Shown: positions 11,269 through 23,160, numbered from the stretch's first letter. The stretch: 64,000 nucleotides of DNA from Colocasia esculenta (GCA_014218235.1 CM024766.1:66825207-66889206), one strand, 5' to 3'. Program-made: numbers and translations. Notes: a model not told the origin generated them from the sequence alone.

Positions 11269-11637
11269 TCATGGATGATATTGGATCGTGAAGTCGAAGT
11301 CTTTGAGATACTCCAACCACCTCCGTTGTCTCATATTCAAGTCCTGCTGAGAAAACAGATACTTCAAGCTTTTATGGTCAGAAAACACAATGAATTTCTC
11401 ACCATATAGATAATGACGCCATATTTTCAAGGCGAAGACTACAGCAGCTAGCTCCAGATCATGTACAGGATAATTGTCCTCGTGCTTCTTCAATTGTCTG
11501 GACGCGTAGCATATAACTTTCCCATTTTGCATCAGCACATAGCCTAGGCCGATCCCGGATGCATTGGTGTATACTTCAAAACTACCCCCAGCAACTGGCA
11601 GTGTCAGTACAGGTGCTGAGGTAAGGTGCCCTTTCAA
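11269..11637 (-). pseudogene. pol: A RNase H
   Basis: This domain degrades the RNA strand during reverse transcription. The visible text is typical of Ty3 RNase H: ALKGHLTSAPVLTLP, VICYASRQLKKHEDNYP, HDLELAAVVFALKIW, FSDHKSLKYLF. The first catalytic Asp, normally TDASG, is Asn here (TNASG), which should abolish activity. Stops bound the frame at 11659-11661 and 11269-11271. The downstream ADALSR text continues in the same frame in the next segment. Confidence 0.85.
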
Positions 11638-11658
11638 TGCCTTGAAACTTTCTTCACA

Positions 11659-12609
11659 TTAATTAGTCCATGCAAATAGATTCTCCTTCCTGGTAAGCCT
11701 GGTCAATGGTACAGCTATCTTTGAGAAATCATTAATGAAGCAACGATAATAACCGGCTAAACCCAGAAAGCTTCTAATCTCTGACACAGTTGTTGGCCTT
11801 GCCCAGTTGTTTACCGCCTCCACCTTAGATGGATCCACAGAGATTCCCTCCGTGGATATGATGTGACCAAGGAAAGACACTTCCTCCATCCAGAATTCAC
11901 ACTTACTAAGTTTAGCATAGAGTTGATTATCTCTGAGCACTTGCAGAGCAACCTTCAAGTGTTCCTCATGTTCTTCTTTGGATTTGGAGTAAATAAGGAT
12001 GTCATCAATGAACACCACTAGAAACTAGTCCAAGTATGGCCTATAAATATTGTTCATAAGTTGCATGAAAGCCGCTGGAGCATTTGTTAAACCAAACGGC
12101 ATGACCACGAACTCATAGTGACCATATCTACTCCGGAATGCAGACTTGTGAATATCCTCTTCCTTTATTCTTAGTTGATGGTAGCCTGATCTTAGGTCTG
12201 GCTTGGAGAAATATTATGCACCGGAGATCTGGTCAAACAGCTCGTCGATGCGGGGCAGTGGATACTTATTCTTTATTGTCAACTGGTTTAACTGACGGTA
12301 ATCAATGCATAGTCTCATTGCCTCGTCCTTCTTCCTGACAAATAGCATTGGCGCTCCCCACGGGGATGTGCTAGGCCTAATAAAACCCTTATCTAGCAAT
12401 TCTTGGATCTGTCTCTTCAACTTCTGCAATTCAGCAGGGGACATGCGATACGAAGCTTTTGAAATAGGGGCTGCCCCAGGGAGTAACTCAATGGTGAAGT
12501 TTACCTCCCGCTTAGGTGGTATACCAGGTAATTCCTCTAGAAATACATAAGGATAGTCCCTGGCTATTGGGATGTCTTCTCGGGTTGGTTTCTTCTTTTC
12601 AGTTGCCAA
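11659..12609 (-). pseudogene. pol: A reverse transcriptase
   Basis: RT copies element RNA into DNA. The Ty3 RT signature runs from ISKASYRMSPAELQKLKRQ through FIRPSTSPWGAPMLFVRKKD, RLCIDYRQLN, YGHYEFVVMPFGLTNAPAAF, the active site FIDD at 12001-12012 and SFLGLAGYYRCFI. In-frame stops lie at 12214-12216 and 12025-12027. The whole RT-RNase H-integrase run (12609 down to 10346) stays in one frame, broken only by stop codons. The segment 12610-12802 is the protease-RT linker, shifted relative to the protease. Confidence 0.88.
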
Positions 12610-12802
12610 GACTGAAACTAGGAAAGCATCACAACCCTAGTTGATTAGCTTAGAAGCCTTTAGGGAGGATATCAAGATAGGGTGTTTGTGATAACGGGTG
12701 CCAAGTAGTGATAGAGTTGGAAGGTTTGGTCTTTTAAAAGTGACCCTCCTATGGCGACAGTTTACATCAGCATTATATTCAATTAGCCAATCGACACCCA
12801 AA

Positions 12803-14008
12803 ATTCTAAATAGATAAGGTCGGCAAGGAGATTGTGTCCTCCAATTATAGTTTCACATTTCGGCAAGTAGTTAGTGCGTTCAGATTTCGAGCCTAGTTGA
12901 GAGGCTATAATGATCTTGGATTTCAAGGGTACAGGTTTGACAGGTAGAGTTGCAGCAAATGGGCTGGAAATAAATGAACATGCAACTCCAGTATCAATAA
13001 GCAGAAATGCAGGTTGAGAGTGTATGGAAATGGTACCTTCCACCATACCCCCTTCCTCGGGTAGGTCCGCTTCTACGACAGCATTAAGGCGTCCTTGACG
13101 TCGTGGTACATTCTGGGCTTTGCCTGGTTGGTCCTTCATCATTGGACAGTCAGGAATACGGTGGTCATGACCACCACATATCAAGCATGCCCCGAGCTTC
13201 TTCCAGCATTTTTCTGCTCGGTGCCCTGGTTTATCACAGAATTTGCAGTTTTCAACCAACTGCCTACCTTCCACTTTGACTCTCTTGTATCTAGTAACAT
13301 CTCTTCCGGCATTCGGCCTCTTTTTGTTGTTGTTAAAGTGGTTATTGTTGTTACGAAAAGTTGGAGCACTATTAGGTGCTCCCTTCTTGACGAAGACTGG
13401 CTTGGAGTTGTCCTTGCTCCGCATGCCCTCTACTTTGGCCATGGTGTCTTCTACCAGCTGAGCTCTTTGGACCATCTCAGTGTAAGTTTGAATGTTGTGT
13501 GGTCCGAGCTTTTCAATGAACATGGGCCTGAGCCCATCCATGAACTGATTTGCCTTATACTCAGTCACAGACATTCCTTTCTGTTTTAGTGCAGCAAACT
13601 CCACTGCCTTCTTCTCCCTGTCTCTCTCAGAGAAATACTTTCCCCGGAATATCTCCAGGAATCCGGCCCACTCTAATTTGCCAACATTAGGCAGGTGGGC
13701 CGATGTGGCCTTCCACCATGCTCGGGCATCCTTAGTGAATTGAAAAGTGGCCAGTACCACCTTCTCTCTGTTAGTGCATTGCATGACTTGGAAGATCCTT
13801 TCTATCTCCTCCTGCCAGTTCTCTACTTCGTCCGGATCAGGGGATCCATAGAAACGAGGAGGGTTCAAATGCCTAAAATTACGGTGCAGATCACCCGCTC
13901 CATTCCTACAGCAGTAGTAGCCTGATTTCCAGCCTGAACCACATTTTGTAAAGACTGAGTCAATCCCACCACAGTTTCTTGCATAGCTTGCCACTGGTTT
14001 CGAGCCAT
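12803..14008 (-). pseudogene. gag: A gag and protease
   Basis: The likely ATG is at 14008 (MARNQWQAMQ). A frameshift near 13915 separates it from the main frame, which reads NGAGDLHRNFRHLNPPRF, a gag domain, the knuckle CKFCDKPGHRAEKC (intact, unlike A') and a protease with an intact D-T-G (LIDTGVACSFIS). Near 12803 about 20 bp are missing relative to A' (the GYDAILG region), shifting the frame before RT. A' lacks this deletion, so the two copies decayed independently. Confidence 0.85.
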
Positions 14009-14227
14009 TACAGTTGAGTGTAAGAGTTATGAAGGTTCCTGAGAAAAGGATGGAAACCAATTAATGTCCCTAGATACATTATAAGAGTCAATGGGTAAAG
14101 AGCATTTTGTTCATTCTATCATAATCCCAGTCTCTACCCATCCTCACCAGGTACTTTATTTAATTTCCATGACCTAGGTTCCATAGGTATCTCTTATTCC
14201 TGAGACATATCCTATTTGGTATTCCTA

Positions 14228-14240
14228 GGCTCTGATACCA
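14228..14240 (-). other. A primer-binding site (initiator Met tRNA)
   Basis: The minus strand reads TGGTATCAGAGCC, six bases from the LTR end (...GACGTGACA), as in A'. The 14009-14227 interval is leader. Confidence 0.9.
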
Positions 14241-14246
14241 CTAAAC

Positions 14247-16775
14247 TGTCACGTCCCTAGAATTATGCAGCGGATATTAATAATGCGGAATAATTCGAGT
14301 TGATATCCCGAGACGTGAACTAATGGTCAGAGAAGATTTACGGAGGCCTTGGAGAATAGGTCACTAGTCTACTAATTCGGAATGGCCGGCAGAGAGCTTC
14401 CAAATTCCCAAGAAAGGGCTGCCTAGAAGTGCAAGTGTGTAGTGATGTATGCGTGTCTCAATCACAATCCATCGGTTTCAAACTCGCGGAAAGCACTTAA
14501 CATGGTAATACAACATGAAACTATGCACTTTAACTAAACGTGGATTGCAAGATTTTAAGATAATAATTATCATTTAAATAAACTAGAACAGTACAAAGAG
14601 TGAATCAAAAGTTACCTGAATGGTCACATCATTAAGAAAGCAATTAGAATAACATTCATATAATTAAAACTTTTAAATGGGTTTACCACTTTTAAGCCAT
14701 TAAATAACCATCAAGTAATGATCAGACCCAAGACATGCAATTTACACATTAAATATAATATTAATCAGACCTCGGGTATAGCGGTTAGATTTGCAAGAAA
14801 ATAAGTGGGGTTTCATGCAAAATCCTGAGGTCGCGACGGACCCTTGTAAGGGTCGCGATGGGGTCAGATCAGAACGCGACAGTGCCTTGTAAGGATCGTG
14901 ACAGGCTTGTCTGATCATGCAGGCGGTTAGCGACGGGTTCATATGAAGAAGGCGACATGGGTCAGGTCGCAACGGCGGTTCTGTCGCGATCAGATCGCAA
15001 TGGAATTCTTGTCACGATCAGCCTGAGAACGCGGCCTATCGAGCCGTCACGTTCTCAGGTCCTTGGCCTGCGTCCGACAAAGAAAGGACAGTGCTTTGGA
15101 TTGCGGACCAGACCTTCCCTATTTTGACATAGGGTTGTTCTCAAATTAAGAACAAATTGCACAGTGCATGAAAAATCACGAAAATAGTTTTAAACCAACC
15201 TAGACATGCAAGGGTGCTTCCAGTAAATCGGAATTAGAAAACAATGATGGTTTCAGCAGGCTTTAATAAAGTCAAACACAAACGTAAAAGCCAAGTGCAA
15301 CCCGAAAATGTAGTATCATGCAGTGACCCTCTTACCACGCTTATAACTCACTAACTAATGACATTTAGACAAAACGTTCAACACAAGACATGACGAGGAT
15401 AACCAGTAGAAAAACTTTATGTTGTGGGTTTGCTCTAATTCGATCTCGAATCGCATGCAACATATAAAGAATGGGAAAGTCCCTAACAGTGCGCGACTTG
15501 GGGAAAACACTTATAATTCAAAATCTACTCATTGAAATTCAATGAACCAGTGGGAAACGAAAGTTAACTTGATGCTCTACACATTGGTATAGGACATGTT
15601 AAGGTTTGGTCCGAGAAAACCTACCTTTTGGGTTGATGAAGTCTAATTTTTCCAGAAAACCTGTGTTCAGACCACTGTTTGAAGAACGCTTAATACTCTG
15701 TGTATACTGCATGGAATTTAGGCATTCCACTTGGGTTAGAATATAGAATTGACCCTATTTCCAAGGGTACAGGCCTTGCAAGGTTTGGTTTAGGTTTGGT
15801 CTACCTTTGATCGACTTCAAGTGGATGGTTTGTGCAGGTCGCAGCAGACGAACGGGGGAAAAAGATGTCCTTCTTGTGGTCGATCCACAGCTCCCCAGCC
15901 ACCAAGAACTCCTCCACACGACCCCAACAAGTTGTAAACTCGTCCCTAGTGTTTGGGTGAAGAGTATTTAAGCAACCAAGGTTTTTAGGAGTCCTATTGT
16001 AACTAGGAAAGAAGGGTTGCGGGATTGGCTTGTGTCTTTCCATAATTTGAAGATCTCTCCCTCCATTAGAGAGTCATGGCCATCAAGCAACCTCCATGGG
16101 TGGGTAGGCACGAATTTGGGTTGCCAAGAGTGCAAGATTGCCTCCCAATTAAACCCTAATTACCACTTTCTAATTTCAGCTTATTTATGGTTACGAATTT
16201 CGATGCATTTTCTTGCTTCATTTGATTTTTTAGGTCATGTGATTCATTGGCCCAATTATGATATTGGGTCATTAATATAAAATGTTGGAAGTCTCCCCAA
16301 CATTTTTATTTAATTTATGGTTGCGTCATATTTCCGTGTTAACGATTTTCCGACTTGTTTCCTAATTTGAATAATCGGTCACAATAACTCTTAAACCTAG
16401 CCCAAATGATTTTTATTGACCCAAATTCCTTGATGGGTCATTAGAGGATATTATTTGAAGTCCGTATATGATTTTTATTTAATTTTATGACTCATCCAAG
16501 TGCGTGTAATAATGATTTTTTGACTTATTGATGAATTACGACAATAAGTCGCGAAACACTTTAAACTTGTCTAATCTAATTTTTCTTGGCACAAATTTCT
16601 TTGTGAAACATTTATTAATAATGTTTGGGGTTGATTTATATTTTTTACGGAATTGTTCGATGTGTTTTAGCACATACGATAATGATACGTATGTTTTAAA
16701 TACTTTGGTATTATAGGAATTATTTATTTCCATTTATTTAAATTTTTATGTATTGGAAATTTCCGGGGTGCTACA
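14247..16775 (-). repeat. A 5' LTR
   Basis: The minus strand runs from TGTAGCACCCCGG at 16775 to ...GTGACA at 14247. It is colinear with the shared LTR except for an internal loss of about 1.2 kb at about 14325 (GTGAACTA joined to ATGGTCAGAG) and smaller gaps near 14958. It carries the CGCG array at 14832-15056. Its outer border lies in element D. Confidence 0.9.
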
Positions 16776-17597
16776 CACACAAACATCATCTATGGTAACA
16801 TCTTCTATTTTCACAACCTCTGCCAGGCTCTCATCTATTTTCTGTGCCTCTATTACCTGCCAATACAATGACAGTTCAATTGAGCTGTTGGCTAATACGG
16901 CTCTTCATTGACTACTTGGAATAGTTAAAGAACTTTCTGCCATATTCTCATATAATTTTCATTCCCTCATCATCAAATGACTCATAATAACCTTCCTGCT
17001 TAAAGCATCCGCTACCACATTTGCCTTCCCTGGGTGGTATGCGAAGCTAAAGTCATAATCCTTGAGATATTCCATCCACCTCCGCTGCCTCAAATTTAAA
17101 TCCTTCTGCAAGAAAATATTTTTCAAGCTCTTGTGGTCCATGAATATCTCAAACCGCTCTCCATATAGGTAATGCCACCATATTTTCAATGCAAACACTA
17201 CGGCTGCCAATTCAAGATCATGGGTGGGGTAATTCTCTTCATGCCGCTTCAATTGCCTGGACGCATATGCCACTACCTTCCCATATTGCATAAGTACCGC
17301 CCCAAGCCCCCTGTTGGATGCATCAGTGTATATCACAAACCCACCTTGGCACGACGGTAACACAAGAATCGGTGTTGAAGTGAGCCGCTTCTTTAACTCC
17401 ATAAAGCTTCGCCTACAATCGAATGACCATACAAATGGTACCCCTTTCCTGGTAAGCCTCGTCAATGGTGCTGCAACCTTAGAGAAGTCCTGGATAAACC
17501 ACCTATAGTACCCTGCCATGCCAAGAAAACTCTGAATTTCTGGTACTGCCTTTGGCTCCTCCCATTTCATAACTGCTTCCACCTTTGTCGGATCCAC
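16776..17597 (-). pseudogene. pol: D RT C-terminus, RNase H and start of integrase linker
   Basis: Text VEAVMKWEEPKAVPEIQSFLGMAGYYRWFI ends RT. RNase H follows with its acidic residues intact: TDASN, HDLELAAVVFALKIW, MDHKSL and VADALSR. After 16959 the frame degenerates through a linker whose text (VIEAQKIDESL) resembles the RNase H-integrase spacer. At 16775 the sequence is cut by A's LTR, so D integrase should continue left of the window. Related to A but clearly a different family by sequence. Confidence 0.85.
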
Positions 17598-18091
17598 TGC
17601 AACACCCTCACCTGAGATAACATGTCCCAGAAACTATATTTCTTTCAACGAGAAATCACACATATTAAACTTTGCATATAGTTGATGCTCCTCAATGTCT
17701 GCAATGTAGTCCTCAAGTGAGCTGCATGTTCTTCCTCTGAGGCTAAATACACTAGAATATCATCTATAAACACCACAATAAATCGGTCCAGATATGGATG
17801 AAAGATTATATTCATCAAGTTCATGAATGTCTCCGGTGCATTGGTTAGCCCAAATGGCATAACCACAAACTCATAATGACCATACCTTGTTCTAAATGTT
17901 GTCTTGTCAATGTCCTCCTCCCGAATTCTTAATTGATGATATCCTGATCTCAAGTCTATCTTGGAGAACACCCTTGTTGATTGCAATTGATCAAATAAAT
18001 CATCTATGTGTGGGAGCGGATACCTGTTCTTTATGGTGACTTGATTCAATTGACTGTAGTCTATACACATTTTCATGCTACCATCCTTCTT
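17598..18091 (-). pseudogene. pol: D reverse transcriptase
   Basis: Ty3 RT text is visible: MCIDYSQLNQVTIKNRYPLP, SKIDLRSGYHQLRIREEDI, YGHYEFVVMPFGLTNAP, and the active site FIDD at 17759-17770. A stop at 18092-18094 separates it from the N-terminal RT text. A frameshift near 17690 separates it from the C-terminal RT segment, and a further stop replaces a codon before FLGHVISGEG. The domain is otherwise complete. Confidence 0.85.
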
Positions 18092-18859
18092 TCATACAAA
18101 TAAAACTGGTGCTCCCCACGGTGAATGACTTGGCTGAATAAATCCTTTTTCAAGTAATTCTTGTAGTTGCTTCTTTAGCTCCTTTAATTCTACAGGTGTC
18201 ATTCTATATGGCGCCTTGGAAATGGGTAAACTTCCTGGCTGCAACTCAACGGTGAAGTCCACTTCTTGGTGCGGTGCCAAACCTGGAAGCTCCTCTGGGA
18301 ACACATCCACGAACTCCCTAACCACCGGTACCTTATCTATTGTCTTACCTGCCTCAACTAGGCTAACAGATGCCAAATAGGCTACACACCCTGCATTAAT
18401 CAACTTCCTAGCTTTAAGGGCAGAAATGATAAATTTTGGGGTGTAGAACGATATACCTCGAAATTTGAACACATCCCCTCCTGGATGGCTGAATCTCACT
18501 CTCTTCTTTCTGCAATCCACAACTGCCCCATATGCCACTAACCAATCCATACCAAGTATCATATCATACTCTTTCAATTGTAATGCATACAATCTAGCCG
18601 GCAATTGATTACCTTGTACCAAAATGGGAACTTCATCCAAGTAACACGTGGTAAGCATGAAATCCCCAGATGGTACCTCCACCACAAGCTCACACTGCAT
18701 TTCCTTAAATGGATGCACCATATTATCATGGAAATCTTCAGAAATGAAGGAATGCGATGCACCCGGATCTATCAATGTTCTAACTGAAAATTCAAAGAGC
18801 GGAACAATACCTTCAATCAGATTTGAAGCCTCCACTTGAGCCCTTGTGATTGCCATCAC
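18092..18859 (-). pseudogene. pol: D protease and RT N-terminus
   Basis: The protease active region reads RTLIDPGASHSFISEDF (D-P-G in place of D-T/S-G) and is followed by YDMILGMDWLVAYGAVVDC, a typical Ty3 protease C-terminal motif. It then runs into the RT N-terminus (LPISKAPYRMTPVELKELKKQ, SHSPWGAPVLFV). The frame is open for 255 codons and ends at a stop that is in-frame with RT. Confidence 0.85.
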
Positions 18860-19655
18860 ACGTCCTCATCCTCCTCCCCTCTTGTATGGTGTGCCTCTAC
18901 CCCGCTCTGCTGGAGGTTGTTGTTGTTGTGGTGCTCCACCTCTCCTTGGATGCGGAAATTCCTTGCCAAATGTCCCAACTGATTGCAATTGTAACACTAA
19001 GTTTTAGCAAGTGACCTCACCGTACTTTGTTGTGATTCTTCCACTTCTGGCTCGTAGCCTCGCCCTTACTGAAACCCTTGCTGCTTGCCACCTCCTCGGC
19101 CTTTAAATACCTTCTTTATCTTTTTGCTCCAAAACCTGATGAGGAAGCTCCCCCCGAAGGTGCTTTACCCTTGCTAACACCCGCCGATTGTTGTGGAAGC
19201 CGAAAACTACCACCACATGAGCTTGACCCGCTAGATTCCCGGGCTTGCACGGTCCTTTCAAGGATTGCTGCCCTTTGTGCTACTTCTTCCACTATATTAC
19301 ACATCAAAGGTATGACGGCATCTTGCAACTCTGGCCTCAATCCCTGAATGAAGTATTCAACCATCATTGCATTGATGGTCACAACATACGGCGCATATCG
19401 GCTCAAGGCCATCAACTGCATTTGGTACTCCAACACGGACAAGTTCCCTTGCTGAAATGTTCTAAATTGTTCCCTCTTTTGTTGCTGAATTTGAACTGGA
19501 AAGAAAGTGTTGTTGAATACATCCAAAAACTCGGCCCAAGTGATAACATCATCCACTCTACCTGTGAACACCATCTGCATTTTGAGCCTCCACCACTCTT
19601 GTGCAAATGCTCTCAACTGATATGTTGCCAATATCACTCTATTTGCTGGAAGACA
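18860..19655 (-). pseudogene. gag: D gag, main part
   Basis: The gag domain reads NRVILATYQLRAFAQEWWRLK ... FNNTFFPVQIQQQKREQF ... YEYQMQLMALSRYAP-like text and ends in a Ser/Gly-rich tail. A knuckle CYNCNQLGHLARNF at about 18952-18996 has lost its last Cys. Frame changes separate gag, knuckle and protease. The N-terminal part is missing here: similarity stops at about 19655, where sequence of F begins. A compatible gag start lies at 54661-54823, on the other side of F, so F probably inserted into this gag. Comparison with related Gag proteins suggests that roughly 50 codons were lost at the junction. Confidence 0.75.
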
Positions 19656-19748
19656 CCTGTGTAGACGGCAGGATCACTTGCCGTCTACCTGTGTGCAGGC
19701 GGAACCATGGCAGCAGAAGCTGTCCCACCGTGATCGCCAAAGAGGAGC
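19656..19748 (-). other. F primer site and leader stub beyond its left LTR
   Basis: The sequence is almost identical to 53312-53403, the primer site and first leader bases of F. The primer site is at 19722-19739 (TGGCGATCACGGTGGGAC on the minus strand). It contains a perfect inverted repeat, TAGACGGCA (19662-19670) and TGCCGTCTA (19679-19687). A 3' LTR should be followed by flanking DNA, not by a primer site, so this end of F is rearranged. Confidence 0.75.
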
Positions 19749-20994
19749 TGTGGACGCTCCGTTCCGTGCCGCCGCGAGCACTTGGACCCTCCGGAGATTC
19801 CCGAACGTTGCTACTCCCTCGTTGGCATTGGATGATGGCTGGTTGACTTCGTTGACTCCTCATTTAACCACGTTGACCAAGGGGAAAACAAAGAGACCAG
19901 CAAAGGAAGTGAACGGGAGGTGATCGCCAGGGCCTTACTTGTGCCCCAGGAAGTGTTATAATCGCGTTGGTGACGTAGCCTCACGCAACGGTGGATGGTG
20001 GGACTCCAACTTTCTCCTCTTCAGCCGGCCAAAGAGAAGAAGCTCCACGGTCTCGTTTGGGTGTTCCTGCCACAAGAAAAGACTCTATTAGAGATGGAGA
20101 AGTGTGGTAAACGTCCAAAACAGAAAAGAAAATGCCCAAAAGGAGAGCCCCGTACCGGTTGCGGGCTTGAGAAGAGGGGTGGCCAAGTGCTATGACCACC
20201 CTTCTTCCCTCCATTTTTTGGTTGGAAAACCCCTTTTGGGTGTGTTTGGAGTGTGCACTACGTGCCTAGGGTGTGTTTGTGTGTAGTGAGTTGCATGCAA
20301 AGCTAAGAGGAAGAGGAAGAAAGAGAAAGAGAGGAGGGAGATGATCCTCGTTTGTAGTCGTTGATGGCTGCTTGTGGACTTCTCCAGCACGTGGTGAAGC
20401 CTCCTGGATGCTCCAAAGGTTGAGAGGAAGTAGAGGTGGAAGTTTTAGTGGGTTTTCTCTCTCTTCTCTCAAGGCAATATAGCATGAGCTCATCCAGCAT
20501 CTCCTCTCCATTTAGAAGGCCAAGGAGTGACCTATATAGGCAGTGGGGTCGGAGCTAGAAAGCCTAGGATGCTCAAGTGTGAGAAAACACACTTAAACAT
20601 GTGGCAATCCATGTGTTAAGGCTTGAACCAATGAGAGGGGGCCATGTAGGACTTTTACTGGGTCAAGGGGTGCCAAGGTGGCTCATTTGCCCATTGGGAA
20701 CGGCCCCATGTGTTGCATGGTCTAAGAGAGGGCGTTTAGTGGGCTAGAATCTCGGGCAGTTGCATAGACCAAGTAAACCAGGTTGACGTCCAATGATGCT
20801 ACCGCCAACCCCATGCAGACGTCAACACATGTGGACACCAACCTGAATAGACGTCAAGGTACTGTGCCGCAAACCAATGGTCAGCAGCAGTCGATGTTGC
20901 CGTCTACATGGAATCTGAGGCAAGTCAACAAGTTGTCAAACAAGCCTTATTGGGCCATGAACCACGCAGAGATGGGCCAAATATTGCGTCTACA
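19749..20994 (-). repeat. F left (3') LTR
   Basis: It is closely similar to 53404-54660. The minus-strand start TGTAGACGC at 20994 is preceded by a polypurine tract, so it is a 3' LTR. A CCTATATAGG TATA-like element sits at 20531-20540. Near the start, GACGTC words stand at 20785, 20818 and 20850 and GCCGTC at 20899. Frames in this interval (for example 19981-20214 and 20266-20511) are shadows. Confidence 0.85.
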
Positions 20995-21006
20995 AATGCC
21001 CCTCCG
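20995..21006 (-). other. F polypurine tract
   Basis: The minus strand reads CGGAGGGGCATT immediately before the LTR start TGTAGACGC. AGGGGCA next to the LTR is the usual plus-strand primer form in Tat/Ogre elements. Confidence 0.7.
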
Positions 21007-23160
21007 AGACATCCGATCTTGCAAGAGAGCAGAGCGGACTAAAAGGTTAGTGTCTCGGAAAACAAAGGACGCAGAGATTTAATGGAATGGCCATCTCCGA
21101 GGATAGGAAATCTAGCAAGCCACACGAATGTGTTAGGCTAGAAACAAGTGACAAATCATCTGAGAGACAAATATGGATAAGAGGAAGGGTGATCTACCCG
21201 TGTAACTACAACTGCAACCCAATGGTAGGGTTCCTGGCATTGTCGTGTAGGACTTTGACTAGTTTCTGGTGTTGTCTGAGTCAAAGGAGTTGTAATATGA
21301 CGGTTGAATCAAGGAAATCTCATAACTGGAGTCTGTCTGGACCCACTGACCTAATAAGGACATTTGTCCAATTTTAGGGGGTTGTGGAGATAAAAGGATT
21401 GATTGTACTCTCAAAGGATTATCAAAAAATTCTAACTGGAATCAATGTTTGGAAAGTTGAAAGTCCAGAACTAAGCTCATGACTGGCGAAAAGTTCACAT
21501 GAACTCAATAAGACTGGAATGTTTACTTGTGATATGCACAGTAGGACAAGGTAGAGAAGGAGCAACAAAGACCCAAAATCGGCTCAGATATTCAAGAAAG
21601 TGGTGCTGACCCGGTAGGCCACTTGAGCTGGGGAGCCACAGAGTGATTGAGGAAAATCTCCATTTTTTTTTGAGTTAGTAAGAGAATGTTAGCAGTGAAA
21701 TCATAAATGCATGTTGGTGTGGGTTCCCTATCTAAAATGCATGTTAGAACCAGAGGAAATTTTAAGGCCATACGAATAACTAAGAGATCGTAAACCCATC
21801 ATAGTTTTTGGTAAAGGGGAACTCTGGGTTCACGGTCGCCAAGTTATTCGCCTCTAGTGACTAATCCTACGTTAGACATACCTGTGTGACACTCAAGGTC
21901 ACATGAGTGTTTTCGGATTTGAAGTGTTGCTTGTGCTTAAATATCTGCAAAACAACTTGAAGCACAAGATGATCAATAATGGCCATATAAAGCTTTGAAA
22001 ATTCCAGAATGTTAACGTCCAGATCGAATGCTGCCCACATACTGTTGACGTCCACAAGAGGCGCCGTCTACCTAGGTAGGCGTCTATAAATGTTGTCGTC
22101 AATAGTTGACTGACGGCAACCGATATTGGCGTTTACATACCAGCGCATTAAACCGAAAAAATAGCTATTGGGAGGCCATTTTGGAGTCAATAACCATCAA
22201 ACTATCTCTATGGTAATGAAAGAGCGTGATGCTGATGAAGTATAGGAAAATTGATCCAACAAAAAATATGGAGATTCTTCATGGCAATAACCTTGCCCCT
22301 TGTAAACAAATTAACATGAAGTGTGGTTTTAAAAAGGAGCTGTCGTCCTCAAGAAAAACTTGCCCTTCAGACACCTCAGAAGTTTGGAATCCTCAAGGAA
22401 GAAAGGAAGAAATAAGGGGATAAACTTCTTGAGAAGATCAGCAAAACTGTTAAATGGATGAGCTGAGACAGTCTTGACAACATGCCCCTTCAGGTGATTT
22501 CAAACTATCAAATTTTTAACTTGTTTGCCCCTACACTTTTGCAAGGTGCTGATTGGTTGAGAGAACCTGGCTATGTGTGGCTTAGCAGGCTCAAGGTGAG
22601 GCGTTTCGTGGACCCCAGGGTCAGAACCTGGCAACCCCTACTTTGCCAAGCACCCATATCAGCTAGGGAAAAACTCAAGCAATGTAGCATTTGACTTTGT
22701 ATTGAATGGGGGATTTTATCTCCAGGCACGGTCACGACCAGGCTCTTTTTCTTTTCTTTGTCGTTGACTAATTTTTCTTTGTTTCTTCTTTTGTTTGCTT
22801 GTGGGGACACTGCCCTCTTCACGTGCTCTGGTGTCTTAGTCTCACCTTCGGGGAAGTTGTCTTGACTTCTAAGCTTAACAGTTTAAGGGTGCTGAGTGTC
22901 TTGACAAGTCGAGTGGAAGAAGAAGGAAGATTGTAGCCTTTGTTGTGTCCTAGGACAAATAACTGTCTTGGAGTGACGACTCAAAATTTTTAAGATGTGT
23001 GGTGTGTGAATGTTGATTTGTTCTCTAAAAGCTCAGTTGTGACACCAGACAAAACCTCCATAACTTTGCTGGATCAAGGTCCTTGGTTCACTCAAGTGCC
23101 TCTTACTCTTTAACATGTGACTTAAGATACATGATAGTTGTCAATCTATTAACTCCCTTT
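20995..23160 (-). other. F 3' internal region, no coding signal (left of C)
   Basis: I see no protease, RT, RNase H or integrase text on either strand. The stretch is A+T-rich with scattered GACGTC/GCCGTC words (22041-22130) and several AGGGGCA words on the minus strand (22291, 22481, 22525). It is continuous with 36905 onward across the insertion of C, judged by the exact CCTTT duplication. Confidence 0.65.

Larger units (their letters stand above)
6591..16775 (-). mobile_element. Element A: Ty3/gypsy LTR retrotransposon, likely Tekay/Del-like
   Basis: The minus-strand order is 5' LTR (14247-16775), Met primer site, gag, protease, RT, RNase H, integrase (cut short), LTR (6591-10345). The order protease-RT-RNase H-integrase is diagnostic of Ty3/gypsy. 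A Tekay/Del affiliation is inferred from the primer site, LTR start and Gag text; the chromodomain that would settle it is missing. The 5' LTR border at 16775 falls inside element D between its RNase H and integrase, so A is inserted in D. The far side is hidden by A' and E. Confidence 0.85.

Noticed and set aside
19656..19687. F LTR ending at 19660, giving TGTAGACG...CGTCTACA ends
   Set aside because: Attractive as inverted ends, but it would put the primer site shared with E inside the LTR and leave no primer site after 53312. The LTR end before the primer site fits better.
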